A stretch of DNA of 64,000 nucleotides from Oceanococcus atlanticus (GTDB lineage Bacteria; Pseudomonadota; Gammaproteobacteria; Nevskiales; Oceanococcaceae). The DNA lies in the NCBI RefSeq assembly GCF_002088235.1, contig NZ_AQQV01000002.1:744001-808000 (forward strand). Reading direction: 5' to 3'. This document shows, piece after piece, positions 8,375 through 18,441 of the stretch. Position numbers and translations under genes: made by a program. Within the stretch, counting starts at the first letter, position 1; each line of letters opens with the position of its first letter. Below the pieces are notes generated by a model. The model had not been told where the DNA came from and did no database searches. It saw nothing but the letters and a program-made list of their open reading frames with translations.

Positions 8375-10903
8375 ATGCGTTTGATCACTTTGCTGTTGCT
8401 CCCGCTTGCACTGTGGGCCACAACGACCGTAGCCCAGGACGACGATCTGGATTTTCTGTTCGCAGACACCCCGAGTACAGCGACACCGCGCCCTACACCC
8501 ACACCGGCACCTAGCAGCGCCCAGCCTAAAGACGATCCCGACTTGCAGACCATCCCGGTGGATGCCTTGCGTTCACCTGAGCCGACGCCTGTTCGTGCAC
8601 CGCAAGCCCGCGTAATTGAGGAAATCGTGGTCACCGCGCAAAAGCGCGAGCAATCCCTGCAGGACGTCCCCATTTCGGTCACCGCGGTGGATGGATCGTT
8701 CATCGAAATGACCAACGCATCAGATTTGGCCGATGTCTCGCTGTACGTACCCAATGTGCGGGTGGATGCCGATGATCTGGGCTCACCGCAGCTGTTCATT
8801 CGCGGGTTCGGCACCAACGCCTTCAACCCCAGCTTCGAAAGCTCGGTGGGTTTCGTGCAGGACGAAGTCTACTTCGGGCGTCCGGCCTATTTCACCGAAT
8901 CCATGTTCGATGTCGAACGCGTCGAAGTGCTACGCGGCCCCCAGGGCACCCTATTCGGCAAGAACACCATCGCCGGTGTTTTCAATGTGACCAGCCGTGG
9001 TCCCAGCGAATTGTTCGAAGGCGATGCCCGCTACACCTACGGCCAGAACAATGCGCACCGAGTGGAAGCCGGGGTCGGCGGGATGTTCGCCGACTGGGGT
9101 GGTATTCGCATCTCCGGTCTTTACCGCGACGAGGACGGCGCCCTGTACAACCAGTTCCAGCAGCGTGATGAACAAGCCCTGGAACAGATGGCCGGCCGCA
9201 TCAAACTGCGCCTGCTGCCCAGCGATGTGTTGAGCATCGACATCAGCGCACAGGTTTCCGACACCGAGGCACCGTTCTGGCCCTTTCAGCTGGCCGTCCT
9301 GGATGAAGGCACGCGCAATTTCCTCAACAGCTATGACTCGGATATCGAAGACGATCCCTACAACTTCCGTACCTCATTCAACACACCGGGCTTTATTGAA
9401 AAGGGCTCAGAAACACTCTCGGCCATCACCACTTGGGACACAGGCGATCTGTGGGGCCTGCAGGACAGCGCGCTAACGCTGGTGCTGGCAGGCTCTAAGC
9501 TGCATATCGACCAACTCAACGAGCTCGATGTCTCGCCTGCCGACATCTCGCGGCTGGACAACTTCGAGGATCACAAGCAGTTGTCTGGTGAGCTGCGCTT
9601 TTCAGCGCGTGCTGACAGCCTGTTTGGTTGGGGAGGCGATATTGACCTGGTTGCCGGCGCGTTCTGGTACGACTCCGAATACACCTTGCTGGCACGCATA
9701 CACGCCGGTTCCGACATCGGTTCGTTTGTGCTTACCGAAGATGCCCTACAGCTGATCAGTGGCTCCGGCGGTTTTGGTCTGCTGGCCGGACTGCCCGGCA
9801 TCCCGCTGCTGGGCAACATTCTTGGCCCGATCATAGGCGAGGACTTCTACCAGCTGGATTACGACCAGGGTGTCTCCTCGCTGGCTTTCTTCGGCCAGAT
9901 GACCTGGTATCTGACCGAGCGCATTGCGATCACACCCGGCATTCGCATCAACAGCGAAGAAAAAAATGTGGATTCCGCTGGGACCCAACAATGCACCCTG
10001 GATTCGCTGGGTTTGCCGGTGTGCATCATGGCGGCTCTTCTGGGCGCTGAAAACTATGAGCAGCGTGGTCTGCAGCGCAAGGAATCCGATGTTTCGCCCA
10101 AGCTGGTTGTGCAATATTTCAGCGATAACGACATCAATCTGTTTGCCTCCTATGCCCGCGGTTACAAGAGCGGCGGCTTCAATTCCCTGTCTTATAACGG
10201 CGAAGATCTGGAGTTCGAACCGGAGAATGCAGAAACGTTCGAGTTGGGCATTAAAGCCACCTTGTTCGACCGCACGTTGCGCCTCAACGCCACGCTCTAC
10301 GAGACCCGCTTCGACAATCTTCAGGTGCTGGCTTTCAACGGCCTTTTCTTCGACGTAAGTAACGCTGCCTCGGCCCGCTCACGCGGGCTGGAAGCAGACT
10401 TCATGTGGTTCACACCGTTCGAACCACTGCAGATCATGGGATCGGTCGGCCTGCTCGATGCGACCTACGACGACTATCAAGGCGCACCGGCCCCGGTGCG
10501 CGACGACGAGGGCAATCTGCAACTCGACGAGACCCAGGACCTGAGCGGTAAACGCATCGCCTTTGCACCACGCACCACGGCAACCCTGACGCCGATGCTG
10601 ACCTTCCCGTTATGGGGTCTGGTCGGAAATCTGGCGGTTGACGTGCTGCATCAAGGCGAGCAGTACACCGACACCGACCTGGATCCCAACACGCGGGTCG
10701 AGGCTTACACCATGTATGCCGCACGCCTGACCCTGGCCAACGAACGCGACAGCTGGAGTCTGACGCTGGGCGCCAGCAACCTGACCGACGAACGTGTTCT
10801 CAATCAGGTCACCGATGCCACCTTTTTCCCCGGCAGCTACTTCGCCCAGCAAGCCAACGGGCGTGAATGGTTTGCCACTTTCAGCATGCGTTTTGGCGAC
10901 TAG
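8375..10903 (+). CDS. TonB-dependent outer-membrane receptor
   Basis: An 842-residue receptor. The signal peptide is about residues 1-20 (ending TTVA). It is followed by an unusual acidic and Pro/Thr-rich spacer at about residues 21-78. The plug domain begins near IEEIVVTAQKREQSLQDVPIS at about residue 81, with the strongly conserved RGPQGTLFGKNTIAGVFNVTS segment. The beta-barrel fills the rest and ends in a C-terminal FSMRFGD with near-terminal aromatic residues, typical of BAM substrates. Receptors of this sequence type often import hydrophobic or carbon substrates as well as siderophores, so I do not assign a ligand. It follows the TetR gene by 34 bp in the same direction and may be its target. 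Confidence 0.9.
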   Translation: MRLITLLLLPLALWATTTVAQDDDLDFLFADTPSTATPRPTPTPAPSSAQPKDDPDLQTIPVDALRSPEPTPVRAPQARVIEEIVVTAQKREQSLQDVPISVTAVDGSFIEMTNASDLADVSLYVPNVRVDADDLGSPQLFIRGFGTNAFNPSFESSVGFVQDEVYFGRPAYFTESMFDVERVEVLRGPQGTLFGKNTIAGVFNVTSRGPSELFEGDARYTYGQNNAHRVEAGVGGMFADWGGIRISGLYRDEDGALYNQFQQRDEQALEQMAGRIKLRLLPSDVLSIDISAQVSDTEAPFWPFQLAVLDEGTRNFLNSYDSDIEDDPYNFRTSFNTPGFIEKGSETLSAITTWDTGDLWGLQDSALTLVLAGSKLHIDQLNELDVSPADISRLDNFEDHKQLSGELRFSARADSLFGWGGDIDLVAGAFWYDSEYTLLARIHAGSDIGSFVLTEDALQLISGSGGFGLLAGLPGIPLLGNILGPIIGEDFYQLDYDQGVSSLAFFGQMTWYLTERIAITPGIRINSEEKNVDSAGTQQCTLDSLGLPVCIMAALLGAENYEQRGLQRKESDVSPKLVVQYFSDNDINLFASYARGYKSGGFNSLSYNGEDLEFEPENAETFELGIKATLFDRTLRLNATLYETRFDNLQVLAFNGLFFDVSNAASARSRGLEADFMWFTPFEPLQIMGSVGLLDATYDDYQGAPAPVRDDEGNLQLDETQDLSGKRIAFAPRTTATLTPMLTFPLWGLVGNLAVDVLHQGEQYTDTDLDPNTRVEAYTMYAARLTLANERDSWSLTLGASNLTDERVLNQVTDATFFPGSYFAQQANGREWFATFSMRFGD

Positions 10904-10947
10904 GCGCATCCAACGCCACCAACAAAAAACACCATCACGCTGTCATC

Positions 10948-11005
10948 AAATGACCATATGAGGTCCTGAAATGACCGGCTGAGGCGACATAGAGCGCCTT
11001 ATAAT
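10948..11005 (+). promoter_or_regulatory. Activator-dependent promoter candidate upstream of the first acylase gene
   Basis: Two direct repeats, AAATGACCATATGAGG at 10948 and AAATGACCGGCTGAGG at 10969, agree at 13 of 16 positions and are spaced 21 bp apart, two turns of the helix. The second ends at the -35 position of a promoter with a perfect TATAAT at 11000-11005 but no recognisable -35 hexamer. This is the architecture of AraC-family activation. The first copy also overlaps a GTCAT-caA-ATGAC palindrome at 10942-10954. The next gene starts at 11166. Confidence 0.5.
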
Positions 11006-11165
11006 CGGGACACAAGCGGCCCGCAAAATCTGCTGATTTCGCCACCCACGCGTTCGCCCCTCGCCCAAAGACTCCGTGTCGGGCCGGGTCGACGACGGCG
11101 GCGCACAGCGGCACAAAATCCCGAGAACGGGACCGCCACACATCCCATAAAGTCGGGGAGACATC

Positions 11166-13601
11166 ATGCGCGGTATTTTTAGCCTCATCCTGATCGCCTG
11201 CTTGAGCGCCTGCCAAAGTGGCGGACGCGAAAGCACACGCGCGACACCGCAAGCCGGCGAAACATTGAGCGCCGAACTGCGACGCAGCGACTACGGGATT
11301 GTGCACGTCAAAGCCAATGATTACGCCAGCCTGGGCTATGGCTATGCCTACGCCTTTGCCGAGGACAATCTGTGCCTGATGGCCGACAGCTATGTCACGG
11401 TCAATGGCGAACGCAGCAAGTACTTTGGCCCGGAAGCCAGCTGGACCTTCACCGGCAACGGCACGACCAACAACAACCTGAACTCGGATTTCTTCTTCAA
11501 ACTGATAATCGCCCAGCAACGGATTGAGGAGCTGCTGGCCTTGCCACCACCCCAAGGTCCGCTGCCGGCGGTTCGTGAACTGGTCCGCGGTTACGTGGCC
11601 GGTTACAACCGCTACCTGCGCGACACCAGAATCGAAAACCTGCCCGACCCCAGCTGCCGTGGCGCGCAATGGGTCCGCGAAATCCGTGAGATTGATGTCT
11701 ACCGGCGCTTCTACCAGCTGGCCATGCTGGCCTCATCAGGTGTTGCCATCAATGGCATTGGCAGCGCCCAGCCCCCGATCGCCGGACTGATCCCCAGCAT
11801 CCTGCCCTCGGCGCAGGAGATCGCAACGCAGCTGCAAAGCCGCTGGGAAGGCATCCAGATCGGCAGCAACGCCATCGCGCTGGGTGGTGAAGCTACCGAC
11901 AGCGGCCGCGGCATGGTGCTGGGCAACCCGCATTTCCCGTGGGACGGCGCAGAGCGTTTTCATCAGGCTCATCTGACCATTCCCGGCAAGCTGGATGTGA
12001 CCGGCGTGAGCCTGTTTGGGGTACCGCTGATTCTGATTGGCTACAACAAGGACCTGGCCTGGAGCCATACGGTTTCCAGCGCCTGGCGCTTTACCCCTTA
12101 TCAGCTGACCCTGGTACCGGGCGCGCCGACCACCTACCTGGTTGATGGCCGCCCGGAGCAGATGACGCCCTGGGATCTGGAGGTTGAAAGCCGGCAAGCC
12201 GACGGCCAGATCAGCACCGTTAGTCGCACCCTGTACACCACCCGATGGGGGCCGGTGTTCAACGAAATCCTCGGTTTACCGCTGTTCCCATGGCTGCCCG
12301 TGCAGGCATATGCACTGGCCGATGCCAATGCGGCCAATTTCCGCTACGTCAATCACTTCCTGGAAACCAATCAGGCCAGTTCAAGTCGCGAGTTGCTGGA
12401 CATCCTCAAACGCAATCAAGGCGTGCCGTGGGTCAACACACTGGCCAGTGACCGACATGGCGAAGCACTGTACGCAGACATCTCGGTCACGCCCAACGTA
12501 CCCGATGCCATGGCCTTGACCTGCGCCGGCGTACTCGGACTTGTCACCCAGCCATTGCTGGGTCTGCCGGTGCTGGACGGTTCTCGCAGCAACTGCGCAT
12601 GGCGAAACGATGACGACGCGGTCCAAGCCGGCACCCTGGGGCCCGCCAACATGCCCTATCTGCTCCGTACCGACTACGTTACCAATTCCAATGACAGCCA
12701 CTGGCTGTCCAATCCACAACAGCCCCTGGAGGGGTATGCACGCATCATCGGCGATGAACGCCGAGCTCGCCGTATGCGCACCCGCTCCGGCCTGGTCATG
12801 GTCGAATCGCATCTGTACGACCAGGGCCAGACCTTCAGCCGTCAGCAGATGCAGGATCTGCTGTTCAACAATCGTCAGCACGCGGCCCATCTGTGGCTGG
12901 ATGATCTGATTCCATTCTGCCGCCTGACCCCCGTGCTGATTGGCCTGGGTGACCCGGTCTTGACCGGCGAAGCCTGCGATGTGCTGGAAGCCTGGGACCG
13001 CAGCGACAATCTGGACAGCCCCGGAGCGGTGCTGTTCCGGCGCTTTGCCGAGAATCTCTATATCGCGGCCGTACCCTCGGGCACCTCAGCCTCGCAGCTT
13101 GAGTTCCTGGATGTGTGGACCCGGCCTTTCAACGTCAATGACCCGGTGCATACACCCAGCGGGCTGAATGTGCTCAACCCGCATGTCGCTCTCGCTCTGG
13201 GCAGTGCCATCAGCGATCTCAACGCTGCCGGCTTCGCACTCAACGCTACGCTGCGTCAGGCGCAGACCGAAGCACGCGGCGAGGAGCGCATCCCCATTCA
13301 CGGCGGCCCCGGCGCAATGGGTGTATTCAACGCCATCACCAACCCGTGGGTCGCAGGTGAGGGTTACAGCGATGTGGTGCACGGCTCCAGCTTTATCCAG
13401 GTGGTCAGCTTTGATGGCGACGATTGCCCCGATGCGCGCACCATCCTGACCTACTCGCAAAGTACCAATCCCGAATCCCCGCACTATGCCGACCAGACCC
13501 GGCTCTATGCCGAAAGCGGCTGGGTCGAGGCCCAGTTCTGCGAAAGCGAGATTCGCAGCCGGGTGACACGTACACAAACCATCAGCGAAACCGCGCCTTG
13601 A
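11166..13601 (+). CDS. Lipoprotein acylase, penicillin amidase (Ntn-hydrolase) family
   Basis: An 811-residue member of the penicillin acylase/acyl-homoserine-lactone acylase family (PvdQ/QuiP type). The signal peptide has lipobox LIACLSAC (Cys16), so the protein is probably outer-membrane anchored. Maturation in this family splits the chain before a serine that becomes the N-terminal nucleophile. Here that residue is most likely S234 in IQIG-SNAIALGG, giving an alpha chain of about 217 residues and a beta chain of about 578. VLGNPHFPWDG, the substrate-pocket segment seen in AHL acylases, lies 28 residues downstream. The substrate is probably an N-acyl amide; quorum-signal degradation is only one possibility. 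A second, more divergent paralogue follows 107 bp downstream. Confidence 0.85.
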   Translation: MRGIFSLILIACLSACQSGGRESTRATPQAGETLSAELRRSDYGIVHVKANDYASLGYGYAYAFAEDNLCLMADSYVTVNGERSKYFGPEASWTFTGNGTTNNNLNSDFFFKLIIAQQRIEELLALPPPQGPLPAVRELVRGYVAGYNRYLRDTRIENLPDPSCRGAQWVREIREIDVYRRFYQLAMLASSGVAINGIGSAQPPIAGLIPSILPSAQEIATQLQSRWEGIQIGSNAIALGGEATDSGRGMVLGNPHFPWDGAERFHQAHLTIPGKLDVTGVSLFGVPLILIGYNKDLAWSHTVSSAWRFTPYQLTLVPGAPTTYLVDGRPEQMTPWDLEVESRQADGQISTVSRTLYTTRWGPVFNEILGLPLFPWLPVQAYALADANAANFRYVNHFLETNQASSSRELLDILKRNQGVPWVNTLASDRHGEALYADISVTPNVPDAMALTCAGVLGLVTQPLLGLPVLDGSRSNCAWRNDDDAVQAGTLGPANMPYLLRTDYVTNSNDSHWLSNPQQPLEGYARIIGDERRARRMRTRSGLVMVESHLYDQGQTFSRQQMQDLLFNNRQHAAHLWLDDLIPFCRLTPVLIGLGDPVLTGEACDVLEAWDRSDNLDSPGAVLFRRFAENLYIAAVPSGTSASQLEFLDVWTRPFNVNDPVHTPSGLNVLNPHVALALGSAISDLNAAGFALNATLRQAQTEARGEERIPIHGGPGAMGVFNAITNPWVAGEGYSDVVHGSSFIQVVSFDGDDCPDARTILTYSQSTNPESPHYADQTRLYAESGWVEAQFCESEIRSRVTRTQTISETAP

Positions 13602-13708
13602 AGCAGCGTGCTGGATTCCTGCAGCCAATGCTGTACAAATAAGTCATAGGGGGTGTCAGGCCTCGCGCCTGGCAGCCCGCATAAAAATGACAACGTTGGA
13701 GACCCATC

Positions 13709-16700
13709 ATGCAGATCCATGCACGCCATCGTGTGCTCGCCGTGTGCGCAGCAGCGGCTATTCTGAGCTCCGCCTGCCAAGGCGGTCGCAACGATCAAGG
13801 CCCCTCACAGCCTCCGGCTGACAGCCAAAGCATCTTTCTGAACATCGCGCCAGCCGGTTCCAACGGCAACTCCGCTGGCGGAGCGGGGGCACCGGTACCC
13901 GGCGTACCCACCCTGGCCTTCCCCGACAACTACCGTGACCAGCTTGACCTGTACGGCAATCTGGCCTACGCCGAGCAGGGCCTGAGCGCCCACAGCTGCG
14001 TTGCGCCCAACAGCATCGACGAGCATCAGGCGCGCTCATCCGAAGCCTGCAACTACTTCAAACCGGCTGGCCTGCGCCCGCTCGAAGGCACGGTGGTGTC
14101 CACGCTCGAACTCACCGCACCCAACGGCAAAACCGTAACCATCGAGCGCGACGGCTGGGGCGTACCCTACGTTCTGGGCGAGGATCGTGACTCAGCGCAG
14201 TACGGGTTGGGCTATGCCTCAGCCCAGGATCGGCTGTGGCTGTGGGATTTGTTACGTGACGTCGGCCGCGGCCAGGCTTCGAAGAAACTCGGCCCATCGC
14301 AAACCACCTTCGACCTGGATCTGGAATTCGGCGTCCCCGGGGGCTACAGCGAGGCTGAATTGCAACGCATCGTCGACACCACCGTGGCCAAGATCGGCGC
14401 GCTGGGGCCGATCTTCCTCAACGACACCGAGCAGTTTGTCGCCGGCATGAACGCCTATCTCGACTTTCTGCAAACCCCAGCCGGTCTGGCTGAGGTCCCG
14501 CCCGAGTACGCCACCCTGGGGCTGACGGTACCGCCGCTGTTCCCGCCGCGCCCATTTACCGTTACCGATATTGTGGCCAATGCCGTGCTGATCCAGGCCG
14601 CTCTGGGTCTGGGCGGCGGAGGCGAGGCCAGGAACCTGCAATTGCTGCAGAAACTGGATAACAGCATCGCACCCGGCACCACCACCCTGCCCAAGGCAGC
14701 CTGTGAGTTCTGGCGCGATGTCCGCCACGCGCAAGACCCGGAAACCACCTATTCGACCCCACGCGAATTCGACACCCAGTCACCGCCTAGCGTCAGCGAG
14801 GACTGCCCGCAGGCCCTGCCCGCAGGCGTTGCGATCTGGGATGGCGGCAGCCTCACGGCGCGCGAGTTCCTGCGCCGCGACAGCGGCCTGCCCCTGCCGC
14901 TGGTTGACCTCGGTGCTGTCCCACTGGTCAGCGACTTGCTCGCGCCTCTGCTCGCCCCTCTGCTCGAACCGTTGCCAGATCAGGAATCCATCGAAGTGCC
15001 ACTGGACGGCGGCGGCGGCCTGACCCGCAAAGACAAGACAAACGATTGGCACGCTCCGCAAGGCCTGCCCCAACCCGCATCACTGCTAGCCAGCACCGAT
15101 CCCAGCGCCGTTCGTGAGCGCCTTGCCCCACTGGGCCTGCCCCAGGCCACCTCCAACTGGATTCTGGCCGCCGGCAGCCAGACCCAGTCGGGCCGGCCGA
15201 TCATGGTCGGCGGGCCGCAGACCGGCTACTTCCAACCGCAACTGCTCTGGGAAGCCGCCGTGGTTTCGACTGGCGGCACCGATCTGGACATTGCCGCACG
15301 CGGCATCTCGACCGTTAACCTGCCCTACATCACCATCGGCCGCGGCCGCGACTTCGCCTGGTCACCGACCTCGGCCAGCTCCGACTTCACCGACATCCGC
15401 GTCTCCAAACTGTGCAATCAGGATGGCAGCCCGGCCAGTCGTGAGGACGGCGACGGTGACGGCTTCCCCGACGCTGACGGCTATCTGTTCAAGGCGCAGT
15501 GCGTGCGCCTGTACCGCCGCACCGACCAATGGACCGCAACGCCCACCCCGGCCAGCATCGCACTGGGCGGCCCGACCTCCAGCGAAAACATCAGCCGCTT
15601 CATCCTGCGTACCCACTATGGCCCGGTCCTGGCCACCGCCACTGTGAACGGCGAGCCGGTGGTGATTTCCACCCAGCGCTCGACCTTCATGGCCGATGTT
15701 GATGCGGCGATTCCGTTCGCGCTGATGACCAGCAATGGCGAAAGCATGACCAGCGAACGTTTCTACGAGCTGTTCAACAGCATGACCAGCACCTTCAACT
15801 GGGCTTATGTGGATGCACGCGACATCGGCTTTATTCAGAGCGGCCTGTATCCGCAGCGCCACCCGGAACACCATCCGGAACTGCCCGTGTGGGGTGATGG
15901 CCGTTTCGAATGGGTCGCCGATCAGAACCTGGATAGCGATTTCTTCGCCCAGTACGGTGGTGACGATGCCGAGGGTGGCCTGAGTTACCCGACGCGCGCC
16001 TTTCCGCAGCAGCAAAACAGTGTCAGCGGCCGTCCGGGCTATTTTGAATGGCCCGGCTATCTCAGCCTTGAGGCCCATATCCACGACACCAATCCGGCCC
16101 ATGGCTATCTGGCCAACTGGAACAACAACGGAGCGCCGGGCTGGTGGGCCGCCGACACCAAGAGCGACTATGGCCCCAGCCACCGCGTCAACCTGCTCAG
16201 CGCACGTCTGGATGCTTTCGCCGAATCGGGGCGCAAGCACGATATCGCCAGCATGATCGAGATCATGGGCGATGCTGCGTACACCGATTTGCGTGGCCAG
16301 GATCTACTGCCGCTGCTGATCCAGATGCTGCAAACCGACAGCCTCAGCGATGAAGAGCAAAGCATCGTCGATCTGCTCAGCGCTTGGCGCGATGACGGCT
16401 CGCAGCAGTGGATCAGCGGTGAGCCCGGCCTCGGCGCCATGCGTCGCGATCGCGACCAGGACGGTGCCTATGACCATCGCGCGGCGGTGGTCTTTATGGA
16501 CGCCTGGTACCAGCGTCTGATCGACACCATGTTGCCGCAGCTGACGGCGGTGGAAGGACCGGTCATCCAGGGTCGCTATGATGCACCGGGGCCGGTCGGC
16601 TCGGCCTATCAGGGCGGCTGGTTCCAATTCATGGTGCGGGTGCTCAAGACTGCCCTGAATCTGCCCCGTCAGGATTACAAAGTGCTGCGCTGTGCCGCGT

Positions 16701-16933
16701 CCGAACAAGCCGCCGATTGCCGTCAGGCGGTGGCCACAGCGCTGCAGCAAGCGCTGGAGGATTTGGGCGGTCTGGCCAATCAGGCCAACTGGGATGGCAC
16801 CCAGCTGTATGACGGCGTGACGGTCGAAGACAACGATGCGGTGGAAGCCACCTCATTCGCGCTGATCCCGACCCCACCCATTCACTGGACCAACCGACCG
16901 ACCTTCCAGCAGGTGGTGGAAGTGCTGGACTGA
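13709..16933 (+). CDS. Large lipoprotein acylase, penicillin amidase family paralogue
   Basis: A 1074-residue protein, longer than the usual 750-850. The lipoprotein signal ends AAAILSSAC (Cys23). The alpha-chain region has the conserved VTIERDGWGVPYVLGE segment and YGLGYASAQDRLW. The probable self-cleavage site and nucleophile is S482 in QAT-SNWILAAGSQT, where the Ser-Asn and the following Gly-Ser-x-Thr keep the family spacing. VGGPQTGYFQPQ replaces the common NDPH segment. Extra length lies between the alpha region and the nucleophile (about residues 330-470) and near DGDGDGFPDADGY (about 578-592), which resembles a calcium-binding loop. Orientation and paralogy suggest co-transcription with the preceding acylase. 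Its substrate is unknown. Confidence 0.85.
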   Translation: MQIHARHRVLAVCAAAAILSSACQGGRNDQGPSQPPADSQSIFLNIAPAGSNGNSAGGAGAPVPGVPTLAFPDNYRDQLDLYGNLAYAEQGLSAHSCVAPNSIDEHQARSSEACNYFKPAGLRPLEGTVVSTLELTAPNGKTVTIERDGWGVPYVLGEDRDSAQYGLGYASAQDRLWLWDLLRDVGRGQASKKLGPSQTTFDLDLEFGVPGGYSEAELQRIVDTTVAKIGALGPIFLNDTEQFVAGMNAYLDFLQTPAGLAEVPPEYATLGLTVPPLFPPRPFTVTDIVANAVLIQAALGLGGGGEARNLQLLQKLDNSIAPGTTTLPKAACEFWRDVRHAQDPETTYSTPREFDTQSPPSVSEDCPQALPAGVAIWDGGSLTAREFLRRDSGLPLPLVDLGAVPLVSDLLAPLLAPLLEPLPDQESIEVPLDGGGGLTRKDKTNDWHAPQGLPQPASLLASTDPSAVRERLAPLGLPQATSNWILAAGSQTQSGRPIMVGGPQTGYFQPQLLWEAAVVSTGGTDLDIAARGISTVNLPYITIGRGRDFAWSPTSASSDFTDIRVSKLCNQDGSPASREDGDGDGFPDADGYLFKAQCVRLYRRTDQWTATPTPASIALGGPTSSENISRFILRTHYGPVLATATVNGEPVVISTQRSTFMADVDAAIPFALMTSNGESMTSERFYELFNSMTSTFNWAYVDARDIGFIQSGLYPQRHPEHHPELPVWGDGRFEWVADQNLDSDFFAQYGGDDAEGGLSYPTRAFPQQQNSVSGRPGYFEWPGYLSLEAHIHDTNPAHGYLANWNNNGAPGWWAADTKSDYGPSHRVNLLSARLDAFAESGRKHDIASMIEIMGDAAYTDLRGQDLLPLLIQMLQTDSLSDEEQSIVDLLSAWRDDGSQQWISGEPGLGAMRRDRDQDGAYDHRAAVVFMDAWYQRLIDTMLPQLTAVEGPVIQGRYDAPGPVGSAYQGGWFQFMVRVLKTALNLPRQDYKVLRCAASEQAADCRQAVATALQQALEDLGGLANQANWDGTQLYDGVTVEDNDAVEATSFALIPTPPIHWTNRPTFQQVVEVLD

Positions 16934-16941
16934 TGCATCAG

Positions 16942-16973
16942 CGGATGGTGCCGCCACGCCGCGGCACCATCCG
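16942..16973. terminator. Strong hairpin between convergent genes
   Basis: CGGATGGTGCCGC, six loop bases, then GCGGCACCATCCG form a perfect 13-bp stem in the 51-bp gap between the convergent acylase and gcvPB stops. Neither strand has a clear T-run after the stem, so it may act as a bidirectional or Rho-assisted terminator, or as an mRNA 3-prime end protector. Confidence 0.6.
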
Positions 16974-16984
16974 ACAAGACCGGC

Positions 16985-18439
16985 CTAACCGGTCCAGCGC
17001 AGATCCAGCTGGCGCGCCGCGCGCACATCATCCAGACGCCGCACCGGCTGGGTATACGGCGCACCCTTGACCTTGTCGATATCGGCCTTGGCCTCATCCC
17101 AGATCGCCACCATGGCCTCGACGAAGGCATCCAGCGTGGCCTGATCTTCCGACTCGGTCGGCTCGATCAGCAGGCACTCGGGCACCAGCAGCGGGAAGTA
17201 GATGGTCGGGGCGTGATAGCCGTAGTCGAGCAGGCGCTTGGCCATATCGGTGGCGGTGAACTCGAGCTCCTGCTTCTGCTTCTTCAGCGTCACAATGAAC
17301 TCATGGGTCGCACGCCGCCCATCAAAAGCCAGATCGAAACCTTTGTCTTTCAGACGCGCCATCAGGTAGTTGGCATTCAAGGTGGCGAACTCGGCCACCC
17401 GGGTCATGCCATCCGGCCCCAGCATCAGGGCATAGACATAGGCGCGCAGCAGCACCCCGGCGTTGCCCATAAACGCAGACAGACGACCGATGCTTTGCGG
17501 CAGGTCGTTTTCATCCAGCCAGCGATACTGATCGCCATCCTTGCCCACCACCGGAATCGGCATGAACGGACGCAGGCGCTCGGACACACCCACCGCACCA
17601 GAGCCCGGACCACCGCCGCCGTGCGGCGTGGAGAAGGTCTTGTGCAGGTTCATGTGGATGACATCAAAACCCATGTCGCCCGGGCGCACCTTGCCAAGAA
17701 TCGCGTTGAGGTTGGCGCCGTCGTAGTACAGCAGGCCGCCTGCCTCGTGAACCTTCTTGGCGATGATTTCGATCTTGCGCTCGAACACGCCCAGGGTCGA
17801 CGGATTGGTCAGCATGATGCCGGCCGTCTTCGGACCCAGCGCCGCTTCCAGCGCTTCAAGATCCACGTCGCCGTTCTTGTCCGTGGGGATCTCGCGCACC
17901 GTGCAACCGCACTGGATCGCGGTGGCCGGGTTGGTGCCGTGGGCCGCATCGGGCACCAGAATCTCGGTGCGCTCGGTATCACCACGCGACAGGTGGTAGG
18001 CACGGATCATGGCGACGCCGGCAAACTCACCCTGGGCGCCGGCCATCGGGGTCAGCGAAACCCCTTTCATGCCGGTGACTGACTTCAGGATTTCCTGCAG
18101 ATCGTACATGCAGGCCAGATAACCCTGGCTGTGATCCTGTGTTGCCAGCGGGTGGCGGGCCAGAAACTCCGGCAGCATGGCCAGCGTGTTGCAGGCCCGC
18201 GGGTTGTATTTCATCGTGCAGCTACCCAGCGGGTAGAAATGCGTGTCGATGGAGAAATTTTTCTGCGACAGGCGGGTGTAATGACGCACCACCTGCATCT
18301 CCGAAACTTCCGGCAGCCCGGGGGTGTCCTGACGCAGGAACTCGGCCGGAATGGCGGTCGGCGCGGCGGCCTCCACCGGAGCCTGTGCGGCGGCGCGACG
18401 GCCCGGCGAGGACAGTTCAAAAATCAGCGCTTCACTCAT
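16985..18439 (-). CDS. gcvPB: Glycine dehydrogenase (decarboxylating) subunit 2
   Basis: A 484-residue C-terminal half of the glycine cleavage P-protein, in the split form (GcvPA/GcvPB) rather than the single-chain form of E. coli. It decarboxylates glycine and passes the aminomethyl group to lipoylated GcvH. The PLP lysine is K267 in [16 protein letters not shown], which also carries the typical glycine-rich loop. GSCTMKYNP near residue 69 is another family hallmark. The start at ATG 18439 gives the expected N-terminus [10 protein letters not shown] and lies 2 bp after the gcvPA stop. It is last in the gcvT-gcvH-gcvPA-gcvPB operon. Confidence 0.97.
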   Translation of the reverse strand: MSEALIFELSSPGRRAAAQAPVEAAAPTAIPAEFLRQDTPGLPEVSEMQVVRHYTRLSQKNFSIDTHFYPLGSCTMKYNPRACNTLAMLPEFLARHPLATQDHSQGYLACMYDLQEILKSVTGMKGVSLTPMAGAQGEFAGVAMIRAYHLSRGDTERTEILVPDAAHGTNPATAIQCGCTVREIPTDKNGDVDLEALEAALGPKTAGIMLTNPSTLGVFERKIEIIAKKVHEAGGLLYYDGANLNAILGKVRPGDMGFDVIHMNLHKTFSTPHGGGGPGSGAVGVSERLRPFMPIPVVGKDGDQYRWLDENDLPQSIGRLSAFMGNAGVLLRAYVYALMLGPDGMTRVAEFATLNANYLMARLKDKGFDLAFDGRRATHEFIVTLKKQKQELEFTATDMAKRLLDYGYHAPTIYFPLLVPECLLIEPTESEDQATLDAFVEAMVAIWDEAKADIDKVKGAPYTQPVRRLDDVRAARQLDLRWTG

Positions 18440-18441
18440 GA

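Noticed and set aside
16942-16973. Transposon end or REP element for the 13-bp stem
   Set aside because: It appears once in the window, exactly between convergent stop codons, which fits a terminator or transcript-end hairpin better.
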